NCBI GenBank assembly: GCA_963920665.1
Contig: OY987265.1
Span: forward strand, 5,275,001 to 5,339,000
Direction: 5' to 3'
Length of the DNA stretch: 64,000 bases
Origin: Straminergon stramineum
Lineage: Eukaryota > Streptophyta > Bryopsida > Hypnales > Calliergonaceae
Shown here: in pieces, positions 62,201-64,000 of the stretch
Layout of the letters: every line of letters starts with the position of its first letter
Position numbering within the stretch: the stretch's first letter is position 1
Notes under the pieces: generated by a model
Told to the model about the DNA's origin: nothing
Seen by the model: the letters and a program-made list of their open reading frames with translations, nothing else
Database searches by the model: none
Position numbers and translations under genes: made by a program

Positions 62201-63968
62201 TATTAATCTTAAAGGACCAAAGATAAATGGTTTAAAGTGAGCAATTTGATTGATTGTATTGTGAAAAACATAATTTACTTGAGATCAAAATTTTGGAAGA
62301 AAGTAGTCAATGAAGATTTTTCCATCATTTGCATGAGTTGGTAAGAAGTAAAAGGAACAAAAGAAAAAATAATAGTTCTCCATTTGAACCACTCAAAATC
62401 ACCAAATATCTAAAGGTTATTCTTACAAAGGAATGAATTGTTCATTTTTTTTCAAATAAATTCAAAAATGAAGTAAAATTGCTGAAATTTCTTTAATCCC
62501 AATTTAGACCTCTAGCCTTTTTTTCTTTCACATTGTTATTAAGTAAATCCTTGTTATTCTAGTATTAGTGGTTATTTTAATGAAAATCTCTCCCAAAAAA
62601 TATTTGAAAGGGATAGTCCATCTTGCGAGATGGAGTGAAGAAGGGTTGAAAGTAAAAATCTTTACATTGTAACTTCAAGTTCATCTTCGTTGCAACCCCA
62701 TTTCATGAAAATGATTTGTGAATGTATTTTTTTAATCTAATAGTATTGAACTTATTTGGATGAAAACAGATGGAACCCTGATGCAATAGTATTCAACTCA
62801 TGGCAACAATTTGGGACACCTAGTTATTGGATGCAACATTTTTTCAAAAGCTCCAATGGTGCCCATTTGGTCCCTTCCACTATGCAAGCTGACTCGGCCA
62901 CGAGCCTTGCATTTCTTATTACTTCAGTTGTTCGTGCATACAATGCTTCAAGCCATACGGATTCATTGATTGTCAAGGTGCACTCTCCATCCCATATTAC
63001 CAAGTTTTTCACATTGAATGATCCATATAAAGGGTGCAAAATATGTGAGGGGCGTATCAATATTCCCAATATAAAAAAAAAAGATTTGAAAATAAAGTCA
63101 TATCTATCAATACACAAACTTTCAATGCATTTGAGACAAAATGATATCACTTGAAGGTAAGGTAAACCTGCCTATGACAAGCAAACCACCCATAATATGC
63201 ATCTAGGAAATGACCCATTAGAGTCTTACAACAATCCATGACAGACTTTCTCTAATAAATAAAATTAGAACTACATTAGGTTGGTTAGTGACCAAAATCA
63301 ATGGCTTGGGTGATGGTGATGGAGTTATTAGTGCCCATTTTAGGAACTTCTAGCTTTTCAATGTAAATTCATCAAAGCAAGTGATTTTTTAATTCTTCAT
63401 GTTCTAGCCATGGTAGGAAAGATTGTACCCATGTTAGGAAATATCCCAACTCCTTTAGGTGATAGGATGGCCATCATGCATACACTTTTTGTTGGTTTTG
63501 GGATAGTCAACAAACTCTTTTGGGCCAATTGATAATCACACTTCAAAAATTCATACTTTGTCAGAAAAATAAAATTTCATTTGCTCTCTTCTTTTCTCAT
63601 AGATGTCTTTGTATGGAAAAAACTTTGAGTTTTTTTGCTAATTGTAACAAGGCAAAACACTCATTCTGCCTGTCATAGGTAGGTTTACCTTACATCCACA
63701 AGAACAAGGGAGGGTCCATTGATGTTCAATTCAAATTCATTAGCAAACAAGTACTGATTTTGGAAAATTTTGGGAATGATTAAGTTATAACTTAAGTGGG
63801 AAACAATGTCGGTGAATGCAGGCAGTGAACTTTGGCAACAGTGCCTTGAACCTGAACTTGGCCGTTTCAGGGATATCAGCAAGCAATGTTGTAGCTGCGG
63901 AGTCTTACATCACCGTCATGACTTCTGGAGCGTTGATGGATGAAAACTCCTTCACTAGTCCAATGAAG
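56270..63968 (+). CDS. ARAF: Alpha-L-arabinofuranosidase, GH51 (16 exons visible, 3' end outside window)
   Basis: A secreted enzyme that removes arabinofuranose from arabinan and arabinoxylan in the cell wall. Exons: 56270-56446, 56570-56624, 57031-57245, 57789-57910, 58349-58484, 58953-59022, 59709-59854, 60130-60175, 60374-60426, 60702-60846, 61048-61166, 61301-61372, 61621-61724, 62098-62154, 62770-62977, 63822-63968. All introns are GT..AG and phases agree; the sum is 1,872 bases (624 codons). A donor at 63,969 shows the gene continues; the family is usually about 650-680 residues, so only a short end is missing. A signal peptide is followed by a carbohydrate-binding-like region (exons 3-5) and the catalytic barrel. 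The acid/base is Glu380 in VAIGNED and the nucleophile Glu457 in VSEYAVT; GGCYVEG, APIWVFNNG and NCDGSG are also conserved. In-frame ATGs at 56,270, 56,288 and 56,291 are all possible starts. The acceptor of exon 5 is the AG ending at 58,348, not the one four bases earlier, to keep frame. The last visible intron holds a family P element. Confidence 0.93.
61437..61483. repeat. AAAT microsatellite in arabinofuranosidase intron 12
   Basis: Two short runs of AAAT units (about 61,437-61,450 and 61,466-61,483) separated by about 15 bases. Confidence 0.7.
63160..63690. mobile_element. TA-flanked MITE, family P, in arabinofuranosidase intron 15
   Basis: A 531-bp element with TA at 63,158-63,159 and 63,691-63,692. 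The ends are AGGTAAACCTGCCTATGACA and, reversed, AGGTAAACCTACCTATGACA, with one mismatch. It lies wholly within the intron 62,978-63,821, ending 131 bases before exon 16, so splicing need not be affected. The interior is homologous to 7,031-7,572. Confidence 0.9.
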
Positions 63969-64000
63969 GTACGCTTAGTTGTCATCCATGTGAACTGAAT

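Overview
The window is nuclear DNA from a streptophyte plant. The three genes I can read are plant-type proteins. Two have many short exons with GT..AG introns, and long AT-rich spacers lie between them. With only three genes in 64 kb and dense small transposons, the genome is probably large and TE-rich. A non-seed plant such as a bryophyte, lycophyte, fern or charophyte relative is a guess, not something the sequence proves. All three genes are on the + strand.

Layout. Positions 1-29,270 hold no gene I can support. They are AT-rich, with one GC-richer island at 4.1-5.2 kb, and from about 5.9 kb they are dominated by short non-coding DNA transposons, often nested. At 29.87-30.63 kb lies an intronless gene for triosephosphate isomerase of the plastid type. 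From 30.9 to 41.7 kb there are spacer, decayed coding remnants, two more inverted-repeat elements, and the GC-rich promoter and leader region of the next gene. At 41,747-51,539 is a complete 15-exon gene, with every splice phase consistent (1,159 codons), for an ABCG half-transporter with an N-terminal Cys-rich extracellular domain (ABCG24/ABCG28 clade). Spacer follows, and from 56,270 to past the window edge lies a GH51 alpha-L-arabinofuranosidase gene, with 16 exons visible (624 codons) and the 3' end missing.

The most interesting content is the mobile DNA. A family of 230-1,222 bp elements is flanked by TTAA and has inverted ends TTAACCCCTAAA or TTAACCCTTGAA, the hallmark of piggyBac-type elements. 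None encodes a transposase here. One (11,482-12,438) sits inside a ~387-bp TA-flanked element (family O), and two other copies of family O in the same window still carry the unoccupied TTAA, so the window holds its own filled-site/empty-site proof. A second family O copy is interrupted by a different TA-flanked element (family P), which also occurs at 7.0 kb and in the last visible intron of the arabinofuranosidase gene. Two pairs of TTAA elements abut and share one TTAA. Other elements include a 2-kb TAA-flanked Harbinger-like element, a long-armed foldback, a GC-rich element with 7-bp duplications, and several small palindromic elements in the introns of the ABCG gene.

The three genes do unrelated jobs: triose-phosphate metabolism, membrane export, and cell-wall arabinan turnover. 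I see no operon-like or cluster logic linking them.
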